Positions 27,868 through 37,409 are shown, counted from the first letter of the stretch. The stretch is 64,000 nt of DNA from Acidobacteriota bacterium (GCA_027307115.1 DAHUXN010000055.1:19013-83012), one strand, 5' to 3'. Notes: generated from the letters alone by a model not told the origin. Numbers and translations: made by a program.

Positions 27868-28443
27868 GTGAACGGAACACTGAAAGGATTCATTTTGGGC
27901 GTCATTGTCACAATCGTTGTCGCCGTGATCATGGCGTATCTGGTTGGCATCACGGGGCACATCACCATGCGCGCCGATATTCTTCCCAGTTCCCTTGAAT
28001 CAAGCATGGCGATGCGCATGATGGATGCGAACGTCGAACGGAATGCTCCGAAACTCGCCAATCCGGTGCAGCCCACAGAGCAGAATCTGACCGAGGGAGC
28101 ATCCATCTATCTCAAACGTTGCGCCGAGTGCCACGGCGAACCAACGCAACCGGAATCGCGGCTCGCCAAAACTCTCTATCCACCGCCGCCGCAATTCATG
28201 ACCGATGCTCCGGACATGGAAGAAAACGAGAACTACTACATCATCGTCCACGGGGTTCGCTGGACGGGTATGCCGGGTTGGAAAAATGTTCTGACCGATC
28301 AGCAAATCTGGCAGATCGTAACGTTCCTCTCGCGCATGGACAAACTCCCGCCTGCGGCCAAATCGGTGTTCGGTCCGTCTGGTAGCGCGCCTGCTCCTGC
28401 GCCAGGGAAGCCGATGAAGAAGATGCCCAAGATGAAAATGTAA
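27868..28443 (+). CDS. Membrane-anchored monohaem cytochrome c
   Basis: 191 residues from GTG 27868, which has AGGAG 7-8 bases upstream; longer starts lack one. A single N-terminal helix (FILGVIVTIVVAVIMAYLV) anchors a class I cytochrome domain with one CAECH haem site and a likely methionine ligand in the GMPGW segment. The C-terminal tail (GKPMKKMPKMKM) is rich in Met and Lys. Directly followed, after 96 bases, by copA. It could pass electrons for, or be oxidised by, the multicopper oxidase system. Confidence 0.85.
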   Translation: MNGTLKGFILGVIVTIVVAVIMAYLVGITGHITMRADILPSSLESSMAMRMMDANVERNAPKLANPVQPTEQNLTEGASIYLKRCAECHGEPTQPESRLAKTLYPPPPQFMTDAPDMEENENYYIIVHGVRWTGMPGWKNVLTDQQIWQIVTFLSRMDKLPPAAKSVFGPSGSAPAPAPGKPMKKMPKMKM

Positions 28444-28539
28444 CAAACGGCACCGCAGCGAGTTTGTGAAGCCATCGGCAAATGAGAAAGACGACGATTA
28501 GACTACCAAGAGAAAACCGAAATAATTTCAGGAGGAGTC

Positions 28540-30519
28540 ATGCTTAAAGAAAGAGATTCGTTGGCGAGTCGCACTTTCCCCATTACTCGCCGCCGATTTG
28601 TTCAAGGAATCGCGGCTACTGGAGCTATCGCGGCGTTCGACCCTGGCGGTTGGGCGGCATCGGCCGAACGGAAGCCGCAAACACCCCAGATACTTTCGGG
28701 GACTCGCTTCGACTTGATGATTGATTCATTGCCGGTAAACTTCACGGGCCATCGTGCAGTGGCAACCGCAGTGAATGGCTCCGTCCCCGGCCCGACGCTA
28801 AGATTTAAGGAAGGCGATACAGTTACGGTGGCCGTTACGAATCGCCTGAAAGTGCCATCCTCGATTCACTGGCACGCACTTCGCCTGCCCGCCGACATGG
28901 ACGGCGTTCCCGGCCTGAGCTTTCCAGGTATCGCGCCGAAGGAAACGTTCGTGTACCACTTCCCGGTCGTTCAGAACGGCACCTATTGGTATCACAGCCA
29001 CAGCCGCTTCCAGGAGCAAACCGGTCTGCTCGGAGCAATCATCATTGATCCGCAACACAAACACGAGATTGAATTCGACCGGGAATATGTTGTGATGTTT
29101 AGCGATTGGACAGACGCAGACCCGGAGATTATTTTCAGGAATCTGAAGCAGCAAAGCGGGTATTACAACTTCCATCAGCGAACCGTCGGCACGTTCTTCT
29201 CCGATATCAAAAAAATGGGCCTGCGCAAAACGCTGGACGATCGTCTTGCGTGGGGACGGATGAACATGACACCGACCGATATTTCTGACGTATCCGGCGC
29301 GACATATACTTACCTGCTGAACGGCAATCCTGCGAACGCGAATTGGACTGCGCTGTTCCAGCCGGGCGAGCGAATTCGTCTGCGCTTCATCAACGGCTCA
29401 TCGGATACATTTGTCGACGTGCGCATTCCTGGGCTCCCGATGAGTGTGGTTGCCGCGGACGGGAATGACATCGAGCCCGTGACGGTCGATGAGTTTCGCA
29501 TGGGCGTCGCGGAAGTTTACGACGTGATCGTGAAGCCGGCCGACGATGTCGCCTACACGATTTTCGCGCAGTCAGAGGACCGCACCGGTTTTGCGCGCGG
29601 CACGCTCGCTCCAAGAGAAGGCATGACCGCCCCGGTTCCGCAAATGGACCCGCGCCCGATGCGCACCATGGTGGACATGGGCATGGGCGGCATGGCGGGC
29701 GCGGCTGGAATGAACATGGCCGGAATTGACGGCATGACGAAGAAAGACATGCAAGGGATGAACATAGGTGGCGCCAAACCTAGCGCGAAAAGCAATGGTT
29801 CCAGTGCTGCGAAACAGAGCACGCCGGAAATAAACATGAGCAATGTAAACGAATCGGAGACGCCGGCCATGGAAATGAAACAGCGCGTGGCGGGAATGGA
29901 AATGGGGAATGCAGCAGGCACGATTCCATTTCCTCAACCGGGGCCAAATGCCATGCCTCTCATGCTCCCGCCCGAAGCACTGCGCCCAAAGAAGCTCGAA
30001 CCCGCAAATCCCGTTCACCTCAAATTAGGACCTCAAGTGGATATGGTTCCTACGATGGTAAGCGAGAGGCTGAATGATCCCGGAGATGGCCTGGAAAACA
30101 ATGGCCGCCGCGTCTTGAAGTACGCGGATATACGCGCACGGTACAGAGGAGTCGACCCTCGTCCGCCCAGCCGCGAAATCGAGTTGCATCTCACCGGCAA
30201 TATGAAGCGCTTCATCTGGGGCTTTAACGCAGAAAAGTTCTCAAGCGCTGAGCCGATCCAGTTGAAGCTCGGGGAAAGGATACGCATCGTCCTGGTCAAC
30301 GACACCATGATGGAACATCCCATCCACCTGCACGGTTTATGGAGCGAACTCGAGAATGGACACGGAGAGCTTAATCCCTATAAACACACGGTTATCGTGA
30401 AGCCCTCGGAGCGCCTGAGCTATCTGGTCAGCGCGGATACGCCCGGAAAATGGGCCTTTCACTGTCACCTCCTTTATCACATGGAGGCGGGCATGTTTAG
30501 AACGGTGGTGGTGTCATGA
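28540..30519 (+). CDS. copA: Copper-resistance multicopper oxidase CopA/PcoA
   Basis: A 659-residue periplasmic oxidase with a twin-arginine signal (TRRRFVQGIAATG, residues 17-29). Copper ligands are present: HWH (110-112), HSH (152-154), HPIHLHG (593-599), HCHLLYH plus Met652 near the end (641-652). A long Met/Gly-rich insert at about 365-460 (MGMGGMAG, GMNMAGIDGM, KKDMQGMNIGG) is typical of CopA-type proteins and would bind extra Cu(I). GGAGGAGTC precedes the ATG. copB overlaps its stop. It oxidises Cu(I) and sequesters copper in the periplasm. Confidence 0.95.
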   Translation: MLKERDSLASRTFPITRRRFVQGIAATGAIAAFDPGGWAASAERKPQTPQILSGTRFDLMIDSLPVNFTGHRAVATAVNGSVPGPTLRFKEGDTVTVAVTNRLKVPSSIHWHALRLPADMDGVPGLSFPGIAPKETFVYHFPVVQNGTYWYHSHSRFQEQTGLLGAIIIDPQHKHEIEFDREYVVMFSDWTDADPEIIFRNLKQQSGYYNFHQRTVGTFFSDIKKMGLRKTLDDRLAWGRMNMTPTDISDVSGATYTYLLNGNPANANWTALFQPGERIRLRFINGSSDTFVDVRIPGLPMSVVAADGNDIEPVTVDEFRMGVAEVYDVIVKPADDVAYTIFAQSEDRTGFARGTLAPREGMTAPVPQMDPRPMRTMVDMGMGGMAGAAGMNMAGIDGMTKKDMQGMNIGGAKPSAKSNGSSAAKQSTPEINMSNVNESETPAMEMKQRVAGMEMGNAAGTIPFPQPGPNAMPLMLPPEALRPKKLEPANPVHLKLGPQVDMVPTMVSERLNDPGDGLENNGRRVLKYADIRARYRGVDPRPPSREIELHLTGNMKRFIWGFNAEKFSSAEPIQLKLGERIRIVLVNDTMMEHPIHLHGLWSELENGHGELNPYKHTVIVKPSERLSYLVSADTPGKWAFHCHLLYHMEAGMFRTVVVS

Positions 30520-31334
30520 GCGTCCGCCTTGGTTCACGCCGCAAATCGAACAGAGGGAAAATTGGCATCAGCATTGCGATGCTGTCTCTCATTGGCTTGA
30601 TTCTATCCCTGGCTTGCCAGACAGCGAAAGCGCAAACGACCCAAGCTCCGGTCAAGACGAGTAAGACGGCGCCCTCAGCGGCCCCGCCGGTCGAAGACAG
30701 TCAGATCTTCACGCATGTTTTATTCGATCAGTTTGAAGGCCGCACGGACGGGTCTAACAGCAATTTGCGTTGGGATGGCGAGGGCTGGATCGGCACGGAT
30801 ATGAGCCGGCTCTGGCTCAAGTCCGAAGGCTTTGCCGGCAATGGCAAAGTGAGCGACGGCGATGTCGAAGCCTTTTATGACCATCCGATTCCACGCACTC
30901 GCTATTTCGACGCGCAAATAGGCGTGCGCGAGGACCTGGATTCTGAACCGCGTCGAACATGGGGCGCCATAGGTATGGAAGGCCTCGCACCGTATTTTTT
31001 CCAAGTTGAGCCGACATTCTATTTTCGCGACGGTGGCCACGTCGCCGGACGCCTCACGACAACTTACGATTTGCTGGTCACACAGAGATTGATTGCCCAG
31101 CCCGAGTTGGAAATGAATTTCTACAGCAAACGCGATGTTCAGCGTCTCATCGCAAGCGGCCTTTCGGATTTGGATACCGGCTTGCGATTGCGGTATGAGA
31201 TCAGCAGGAAGTTCGCGCCGTATATTGGTTTTGCATACACCCGGAAATTCGGCGATACCGCAACGCTTTCACGCCAAGCCGGGGAGGCCGTTTCCGCCCC
31301 GCGACTCACCTTCGGCGTTCGCTTTTGGTATTGA
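30516..31334 (+). CDS. copB: Outer-membrane copper-resistance protein CopB
   Basis: 272 residues; ATG overlaps the copA stop (ATGA). A signal region (about 20-40) is followed by the CopB/PcoB barrel: FDQFEGRTDGSNSNLRWDG, EGWIGTDMSRLWLKSEG, EAFYDHPIPRTRYFDAQIG and a C-terminal aromatic end VRFWY typical of outer-membrane barrels. The protein is shorter than Met-rich Pseudomonas CopB, and the long Met-repeat region before the barrel is missing. It partners CopA in periplasmic/outer-membrane copper handling. Confidence 0.93.
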   Translation: MSVRLGSRRKSNRGKIGISIAMLSLIGLILSLACQTAKAQTTQAPVKTSKTAPSAAPPVEDSQIFTHVLFDQFEGRTDGSNSNLRWDGEGWIGTDMSRLWLKSEGFAGNGKVSDGDVEAFYDHPIPRTRYFDAQIGVREDLDSEPRRTWGAIGMEGLAPYFFQVEPTFYFRDGGHVAGRLTTTYDLLVTQRLIAQPELEMNFYSKRDVQRLIASGLSDLDTGLRLRYEISRKFAPYIGFAYTRKFGDTATLSRQAGEAVSAPRLTFGVRFWY

Positions 31335-31471
31335 GAAGATCCAGCTGTACGAGGTCCACGCCTCGGCGGGAAATATTGACGAGCCGTGACGCTTGTTACA
31401 CCGCCTGGTGACCGGTCTCACAGCATCGCTTAGCGCTCTCAGCCATACTGATAACAATATGGGGGCGCTCG

Positions 31472-32881
31472 ATGAAAACGTTCGTAGCTGTGACGTTACT
31501 TGTGGTTACTGCAACCGTCATAGGGTGTGGCGGAAATGGGAGTTCGCCCGTAAATAATAATCCACCCCCGCAGCAGGGATTCGCTGCGGGCAGCGTTTCT
31601 CTTCACGACATGCCCCCAGCGGGTGTCACCGTCCTCTCTTTTCAGGCTACCATCACCGGAATCGCCATGCAGCCCGGCAACGTGTCTCTGCTGAACACGC
31701 CCCGGACGCTGGAAATGACTCAACTCCAAGGCATGTCGGCCTACCTGGGCGCGGTGTCCGTTCCCGCCGGCAACTACGGCAGCATGACCATCACTCTAGC
31801 AAATCCTCAAATGACCTTCCTGAACGATAGCGGCAGTTCGATGAGCATGGGTGGAATGATGGGCGGGGCAAGCTGCGCCAACGGGCAAATCTGCCAGTTC
31901 ACCCCCACGATGATGGCTTCGAGTGTAACAATCACCGGTTCGCCTTTTCCCTTGGACGTGCAAGCGAATGTGTTTTTCAACCTGCAAATCGATTTCGATC
32001 TCATGGACTCCCTGCAATCGAGCATGGGCATGAACCCTCAAATGAGTTCGACAATGCAGCAAAGCATGCAGATCCCGGACGTATTCGACCAAATGGACGA
32101 TATGCTCGGCCAAATTAGCTCGGTCAACGCAGCCAACAATCAGTTCCAGATTGCGTTCGTGCAAGGCATGCCTTCGATGACCGTCTTCGCCGACGCGAAC
32201 GCAACGTTTAAGGCTTTCGACGCCGCCGGCAAGCCGAACAACATGGCAGGGCTTTCGCAAGGAGAAATTGTCCTGATCAAAATGCAGCTAATGGCGGATG
32301 GATCTCTTCGTGCCGCGGAAGTCAAACTGGAGAGTCCAAATTCGCCAGTTCTGCAAGGTATGGTCGTCGCAATGGACAGCGCGACGCAATTCGACATGGT
32401 AGTCATGAACGAAGCCCCAGCGTTTCAAGGCGTCAACATTGGCGACGTGGTTCGCATGAATCTTCAAAGCGGCGCGATCTTCAATGTCGATGACACAGAC
32501 CTGCCAGTCAGCGGAATGAGCTTTAACAGCTCTGCGGACATGATGATTGGCCAGATGGTAGAGATCAAACCTGCATCCGCTCTCCTTTCGGGCACTCCGC
32601 CACAACTTGGCACCAATACTGTGCACCTGATGAACACATGGATCACCGCCAGCGTGGCATCAAAGATCGATGCGAATAATTTCACGATTCAGAGTCTGCC
32701 GGGAGTGTACGGCGCGGCTGGCATTAACAGCATGAAAATCAGCACTTCGGCGCGAACGGAGTTCGACAATGTACCCAGCGTGGCCGGCTTGAATGTTGGT
32801 GATAGCGTTTCCATTCGTGGCCCGCTTTTCATGATGAACGGCACGCCAGTCCTTATTGCCGGCAAAATCCAAAAACGCTGA
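31472..32881 (+). CDS. Met-rich lipoprotein, DUF4382/DUF5666-like
   Basis: A 469-residue predicted lipoprotein: lipobox VIGC at about residue 19. The N-terminal domain resembles DUF4382 (SVSLHDMPPAGVTVLSFQA, VPAGNYGSMTITL). The C-terminal part has repeated OB-like beta segments of the DUF5666 type (GTVxxxxxxxFxV-like blocks: LGQISSVNAANNQFQI, ASVASKIDANNFTIQS). A SMSMGGMMGGASC segment and many Met residues fit copper binding. It follows copB after 137 bases, same strand. Function is inferred from context only. Confidence 0.65.
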   Translation: MKTFVAVTLLVVTATVIGCGGNGSSPVNNNPPPQQGFAAGSVSLHDMPPAGVTVLSFQATITGIAMQPGNVSLLNTPRTLEMTQLQGMSAYLGAVSVPAGNYGSMTITLANPQMTFLNDSGSSMSMGGMMGGASCANGQICQFTPTMMASSVTITGSPFPLDVQANVFFNLQIDFDLMDSLQSSMGMNPQMSSTMQQSMQIPDVFDQMDDMLGQISSVNAANNQFQIAFVQGMPSMTVFADANATFKAFDAAGKPNNMAGLSQGEIVLIKMQLMADGSLRAAEVKLESPNSPVLQGMVVAMDSATQFDMVVMNEAPAFQGVNIGDVVRMNLQSGAIFNVDDTDLPVSGMSFNSSADMMIGQMVEIKPASALLSGTPPQLGTNTVHLMNTWITASVASKIDANNFTIQSLPGVYGAAGINSMKISTSARTEFDNVPSVAGLNVGDSVSIRGPLFMMNGTPVLIAGKIQKR

Positions 32882-33061
32882 GCGCGATTCGTCGATTCGT
32901 CATGCAGGCGTAGCGGTTCCTTTTGGCAGGTTGGATGGACAACATCCAGGCCGTTCCGCCCGACGAGAGGGAAGCGCGAAGTGCGAGTTATGTCACAAAC
33001 GCAGGCGTAAACCGTTGCGCGAGCAAATTCGCCACAGACTCAGACCGACCCGATCCCGGCG

Positions 33062-33508
33062 TCACCAGGAACTGTACGGCGTGCCTTCAAAGGACGAGAC
33101 GCGATCGGATGCCGAATGAACGTCCGTAATTCCGCCGCTCGACGTTTCGTCCGGGCTCAGCAGCAAATCCGAAGTCGCCACCACCCAATCCTTGGCGCCC
33201 GTTACAGGATCAACCGGAACCGCCCGTAGATATCCGGAACTCACGAGATCGTCCAACGATTGCGGCGCTTGTTGCTTGTCGAGTGTGTATTGTTCGATGG
33301 CGTCGCGCATGACGGACAAATCATGGTGCAAAGCCGCTTCTTTCGCTCGCGTAACAGAGCGGTCGTAGTGGACAGCGGCCATCGAAGCCAAAATCATTAT
33401 GATGGTCATCACGATCATCAGCTCAATGAGCGTGAATCCGCGCACATCTCCCCGGCGCGGCTGAACCTTGCCTAGCCATGATCCTCGCGAGATATTTCGC
33501 AGTCGCAT
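33062..33508 (-). CDS. Type II-secretion-like pseudopilin
   Basis: About 148 residues from ATG 33508. A short leader ends in DVRG^FTLIELM with a Glu at position +5 and a hydrophobic helix, the prepilin peptidase site. The globular part has the GspG-like PVDPVTGAKDW, and the protein ends FEGTPYSSW. It lies 13 bases after the upstream pseudopilin. It should be part of a secretion pseudopilus together with the secretin upstream; no ATPase or platform protein is in the window. Confidence 0.88.
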   Translation of the reverse strand: MRLRNISRGSWLGKVQPRRGDVRGFTLIELMIVMTIIMILASMAAVHYDRSVTRAKEAALHHDLSVMRDAIEQYTLDKQQAPQSLDDLVSSGYLRAVPVDPVTGAKDWVVATSDLLLSPDETSSGGITDVHSASDRVSSFEGTPYSSW

Positions 33509-33521
33509 CACGATGTTCTCT

Positions 33522-34025
33522 CTACCAATCCGAGTATTTCGTGCCGTCCAGCGCTGTTCCTGTCGACTTCGTAAAAACGTCGAACACATCCTGGCCGCCC
33601 CAGTTCGTCGCGTCCGCATCATCCTGCACGGAACGCAAGCCCCAGTCGGTGCTCTTGGTCATGGGATCCACGGGAATCTGGCGAAGGAACCGGACGTGTC
33701 GATCGGGCGCTCCCGCCAATTGCACGCCGTCAACCAGCGTTTGCAGATCCGGCGGATAACCTTCCGTCCCGGCTTGCACGCGAATTAAATTCTGGTCCGC
33801 GGCGTCTTTGTAGCGGTCAATTGCGTTGCGTATTTGCAGTTCGTCGTAGCGTAATTGTGCCTCGCGCTGCCGCTTGATCTGTACGCGCGCCATGGGCACG
33901 GCCATGCTGGAGAGCACCACCAGGATCCCGCACGCCACGATCAATTCCAGAATCGTCATGCCCGCAGCCGAACGGACAGCCCACCCAGGTTTTCGCGCGT
34001 GCCGTTTTGTCACCGCTTTGCTCAT
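33522..34025 (-). CDS. Type II-secretion-like pseudopilin
   Basis: 167 residues from ATG 34025 (a GTG one codon earlier is possible), overlapping the secretin stop. Prepilin site AAG^MTILELIVACG is followed by a helix; Glu +5 is present. It carries PVDPMTKSTDWGLRS and ends LDGTKYSDW, the same C-terminal form as its neighbour. The two proteins are paralogues of the GspG type, possibly minor and major subunits. Confidence 0.88.
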   Translation of the reverse strand: MSKAVTKRHARKPGWAVRSAAGMTILELIVACGILVVLSSMAVPMARVQIKRQREAQLRYDELQIRNAIDRYKDAADQNLIRVQAGTEGYPPDLQTLVDGVQLAGAPDRHVRFLRQIPVDPMTKSTDWGLRSVQDDADATNWGGQDVFDVFTKSTGTALDGTKYSDW

Positions 34026-36298
34026 CACTGCACCTGAATCGTCGCCGTCCCGCTGGTGACGGGAAGGGGTTTCTGTTGCGAGTCGCGCGCGTTCACTTGC
34101 ACCACCTGCAATTGCGATGTGCCCGGCGCGATCGCTTTGATCACGATGCCCAGCAGCGTTCCCGTGCCACTGATGCCCGGAGTATTGGGCCGCCGCGTCG
34201 CGGAAACGACGGCCTGACCTTGCTGCTGGTCCTCTTGGTGAACAACCGCAATTTCCTGCGTCCCGCCAGAAAGGAATCCGCCATTGCGAATATCTTCAAT
34301 TTGAATCACTGCCGGGTCGTATTTCAGCAGCAGAGGAATCGAAAACAGGTCGTGCGCATTGTCAATGGCCAGTCCCACCGTCATTGTGTCGCCGGGTTTC
34401 AGCGAAATACTTGCCGGCTGAAACTGTAGCGAAGTCGACGCGCTCCCTGCCGGAGAACCCGGTGTCGGGCTCGCCGTTGCAGGTGCGCCCGTCGGGGTAG
34501 CGGAATTCTGCGCGCTCGGAGCCGCGACGGCCGCATTCGGCCCATCCACATTCTTTTGGAATACCCGAACGTTCGTATCCGTGCCCGCTGCCAGCGTGCG
34601 CATGTCATCTGCAGTGATACTCGGCATCCGCACCACATGCGGAGTCATCGCAATCAACACTTCGTCGTCCTCGGTCTTGTTGTCCTGGTTCGAAAAGAAA
34701 TACCGAAGGAACGGAATGTGTGCCACGCCAGGCCACCCGTTCAGCGATTTTGTTTCGGTTCGCGTGATCAGTCCCCCCAGGAGATTCACTTCACCGTCTC
34801 GCAAACGAATATCCGCTGGACCGATTTTCCGGCTGCTGATGATAGGCTGTTGAATCCCGCCAATATTACTCTGCGAGGTAACCGATGAAACTTCGATCGA
34901 GTAGTTTAGGCTCACCTCACCATCCGGGTGCACGCGTGGCGTCACGGAAATGATCACGCCTACATCCTTGTACTGAAAAGATGTGCTCCCCAGCGTGTTG
35001 AGGGATCCTCCAGCCGCGACTCCTATTCCGGGCGTCAGCGTGCTAACGGCGATGGGAACTTGGTCGCCAATCGACAGCTTCGCCGTGGCGCCATCCGTGA
35101 CGCGAATCGTTGGATCCTGAATGACTCGCGTGGTGCTGTCGGTCAGCAACGCGTTCAGCGTCGCGCCGGGCAGCGTCAAGCTGTAATCAGCCGTCGACAA
35201 ATGTTTCAGATTATTGAGCGTGACTTCCGGAGTAGTGGTTGTGGTCCCACCGGAGGTCGATGTGGCCTGACTCGGTTGGATCGCGGATCGAGGCGTGCCC
35301 GTCACGGTGAGGCTCTGCGGCGGCTGAATTCCCAACTCGTGTTCCCGGTCGAGCCGCGCTTCCAGCACGTCCACCTGAATGATCACCTCGGGCTTCGCCT
35401 TGTCCAGGGAATTGATGATTTTGCTTGCGAGCATCAGCTTATCGGGCGTGGTCCGCATCACAATCGCGTTGTCAGCGGCGACGGGCTGTAAGCGGGTAAT
35501 GTCGAGCAACTGCCGCAGGCCATTGGTTATCTCCGTCAGTTCGGCCGGCGTGGTGGTATTTCGCAGATAAAAGGTCTGCACTTGCTCGTCTTGCAGTTTC
35601 AGCCGGGTCTGCGGATTGTCCGGGGCGACCAAAATAATATTGCTCGTCACCGGCTTCCAAAAAGCGTCGCTCTCTAGCGCGACTGCATCCAGTCCCTGTT
35701 CGAGGGTCACATTCGGCAAATCCACGGAAATTTGCCGGGAAACGTAGCTCGGATCGAAAATCACGCTCAATCCGGCGAGCTGTCCAATCGTGCTGAAGAC
35801 CACGCGCGCGTCCACCGGACCCATCTTCAAATTGATTGGTTCCCGCGAAAGCGGTTTTAATTCCGGCGGCGCCGACATCAGCCCTGTGTCCTCTGGCGGC
35901 GCCACGCCGACGGGCTTCGGCTGCTCCGCTTCCTTCACTTTGGCAAGCAGGTCTAGAGTTTTCTGCGCCTCTTGGGCCGCGATGGCGCTGGAGGGATCAA
36001 TCCCTTCCGCTTTCTGAAATTCGGCGAGAGCCATTTCGAGTTGGCCTTTGTTCAGATCCTTCTCGCCTTGCTCCACGTGAAACTGCCCCGCCTCGAAGCG
36101 CGCCCGGATGCTCCGCAGCCTATATTCGGCGTTCCCCGGATCGCTTTTCAATGCCTGCGCATAGGAGACAACCGCCGTGTCGTAGTCGCCGGCAAGTTCA
36201 GCCTTGCGGCCAACTTTGTAATCCTGATTTCCTTTGGGACAGCCCGCGACAAACGTCACGGCAACCGCCACAAAAGACACCATTAAGGCGCGACGCAA
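34025..36298 (-). CDS. Lipoprotein secretin with TPR and cohesin-like domains
   Basis: A 757-residue outer-membrane secretin. Lipobox VAGC gives Cys20 as mature N terminus. Residues 25-125 contain TPR-like helices, then an STN/N0 domain (PVDARVVFSTIGQLAGLSVI), N1-type repeat (FYLRNTTTPAELTEITNGL) and the secretin pore (VIQDPTIRVTDGATAKLSIG, VGVIISVTPRVHPDG, GGLITRTETKS). After a Pro/Ala linker, residues 640-757 form a cohesin-like beta domain (SISLKPGDTMTVGLAIDN). It leads two pseudopilin genes. The C-terminal domain would face outwards or the periplasm; its ligand is unknown. Confidence 0.9.
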   Translation of the reverse strand: MRRALMVSFVAVAVTFVAGCPKGNQDYKVGRKAELAGDYDTAVVSYAQALKSDPGNAEYRLRSIRARFEAGQFHVEQGEKDLNKGQLEMALAEFQKAEGIDPSSAIAAQEAQKTLDLLAKVKEAEQPKPVGVAPPEDTGLMSAPPELKPLSREPINLKMGPVDARVVFSTIGQLAGLSVIFDPSYVSRQISVDLPNVTLEQGLDAVALESDAFWKPVTSNIILVAPDNPQTRLKLQDEQVQTFYLRNTTTPAELTEITNGLRQLLDITRLQPVAADNAIVMRTTPDKLMLASKIINSLDKAKPEVIIQVDVLEARLDREHELGIQPPQSLTVTGTPRSAIQPSQATSTSGGTTTTTPEVTLNNLKHLSTADYSLTLPGATLNALLTDSTTRVIQDPTIRVTDGATAKLSIGDQVPIAVSTLTPGIGVAAGGSLNTLGSTSFQYKDVGVIISVTPRVHPDGEVSLNYSIEVSSVTSQSNIGGIQQPIISSRKIGPADIRLRDGEVNLLGGLITRTETKSLNGWPGVAHIPFLRYFFSNQDNKTEDDEVLIAMTPHVVRMPSITADDMRTLAAGTDTNVRVFQKNVDGPNAAVAAPSAQNSATPTGAPATASPTPGSPAGSASTSLQFQPASISLKPGDTMTVGLAIDNAHDLFSIPLLLKYDPAVIQIEDIRNGGFLSGGTQEIAVVHQEDQQQGQAVVSATRRPNTPGISGTGTLLGIVIKAIAPGTSQLQVVQVNARDSQQKPLPVTSGTATIQVQ

Positions 36299-36567
36299 AT
36301 CGGCCCTCCTTGGTTAGCTGATTTTCCCGGCCAGTCTAGCACCCCGGGTAGGATGCAACAAGCAAACGCGGCGTTGTCGTTATCAAACACGCCACTGCCT
36401 GTCCGTACAGACCTAAGTCTTTAGGCAATTGCCACGCTCTTTGTACGCCAAATCATTTTTTTAGACTATTCACTTTTGCGCTTTTCGTAGGACATCCGAC
36501 AGACAGTGTGCGGGATTTGCCGCATCCTGCCCCCGCAAATACTCATTTCTGTTTTTCGGAGGCAGAA

Positions 36568-36783
36568 ATGACCCCTATCGACAAGGACGGAACGTTTGAT
36601 ATTTTTCGCCAGCACGAGCTGGGTCCGATCTGGGTTCAGGCAGTGCGCGGGCGCGACGAAGCGATACGATCGCTGCTGAAATTGAGGGCCGAAAAACCCG
36701 CGCAGGTTTTTCTTCTCTGGGATTCAAGAACCAGGCAATTCCTGGATTTGCCTGCCAACGCCCAGAGTCTAACGAACAAGTGA
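36568..36783 (+). CDS. Small hypothetical protein
   Basis: 71 residues from ATG 36568, chosen because GGAGG lies 6 bases upstream. It is soluble and mixed helical/beta, with FDIFRQHELGPIWVQAVRG and a KPAQVFLLWDSRTRQFLDLP segment. No family recognised. It lies 269 bases beyond the secretin start, divergent from it, and 99 bases before the PilZ gene. Confidence 0.6.
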   Translation: MTPIDKDGTFDIFRQHELGPIWVQAVRGRDEAIRSLLKLRAEKPAQVFLLWDSRTRQFLDLPANAQSLTNK

Positions 36784-36882
36784 TTGCGTCCCCGTGGTTG
36801 CGCGGAGGCGCAAAGCTTGTTGTTGAGCGCTGCCTTACCGGTCTTTATAATTTGGCTCGGTGGCGGGCGAGGCCGCCTCTCC

Positions 36883-37200
36883 ATGCACTCTGAAATCCAC
36901 CGCGCTACTCGCTTTCCGTTCGCGGCTAGTGTCGAAGTCACCGATACTCGCTCGGAACGGACTGTCACCGGACACACGAGCGATCTGAGCGTATTTGGCT
37001 GCTACGTGCGCACAACGAACCCATTTCCGGTGGGAACGAAGATAACGCTGCGTATTACGCATGACGGTGCAAGCTTCACTGCTTTTGGCAATGTGGTCTA
37101 TTTTCGACCGAAGGCCGGAATGGGGCTCGCCTTTGCCAATGTCGAACCGACCCACCAGACAATTCTGGAGAAATGGATTGCGAACTTGAGAAAGAAATAA
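36883..37200 (+). CDS. PilZ-domain protein
   Basis: 105 residues, PilZ fold only, expected to bind cyclic di-GMP. The second motif SDLSVFGCYV fits D/N-x-S-x-x-G. The first, normally RxxxR, reads HRATRFPF, so only two residues separate the Arg pair and binding strength is uncertain. Start ATG 36883. No output domain is fused, so it would act through a partner; the neighbouring secretin and pseudopilin locus is a possible target by location only. Confidence 0.85.
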   Translation: MHSEIHRATRFPFAASVEVTDTRSERTVTGHTSDLSVFGCYVRTTNPFPVGTKITLRITHDGASFTAFGNVVYFRPKAGMGLAFANVEPTHQTILEKWIANLRKK

Positions 37201-37409
37201 TCCTGCGGGTGGTGTTTTCAACGGCTTGTTGTCTACCGTGAGCGCGCCGCGTTGCTACATCGCGCGCATCTGCTTCTGTGTTGGTTCAGCCTGAAATGGA
37301 GAGAGCGCGCTCTCCGTTAGTGAGTATTCTGCCGCTTAAGCAAGACGATTGTAGCTCCACACAGCTATCGGTCTTAAGTTCCGGTTATCCCGTGATAAGG
37401 GGCTACTTT

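Noticed and set aside
32882..33061. A short plus-strand frame with CELCH, a possible haem motif, after the Met-rich lipoprotein
   Set aside because: The reading frame is short, no second cytochrome feature follows and flanking residues are mostly Arg; too weak to call a cytochrome remnant.
36299..36567. Possible riboswitch or promoter region between the secretin and the small hypothetical gene
   Set aside because: No conserved fold or clear -10/-35 pair could be recognised by eye; only a short TAAGTCTTTAGGC-type self-complementarity.
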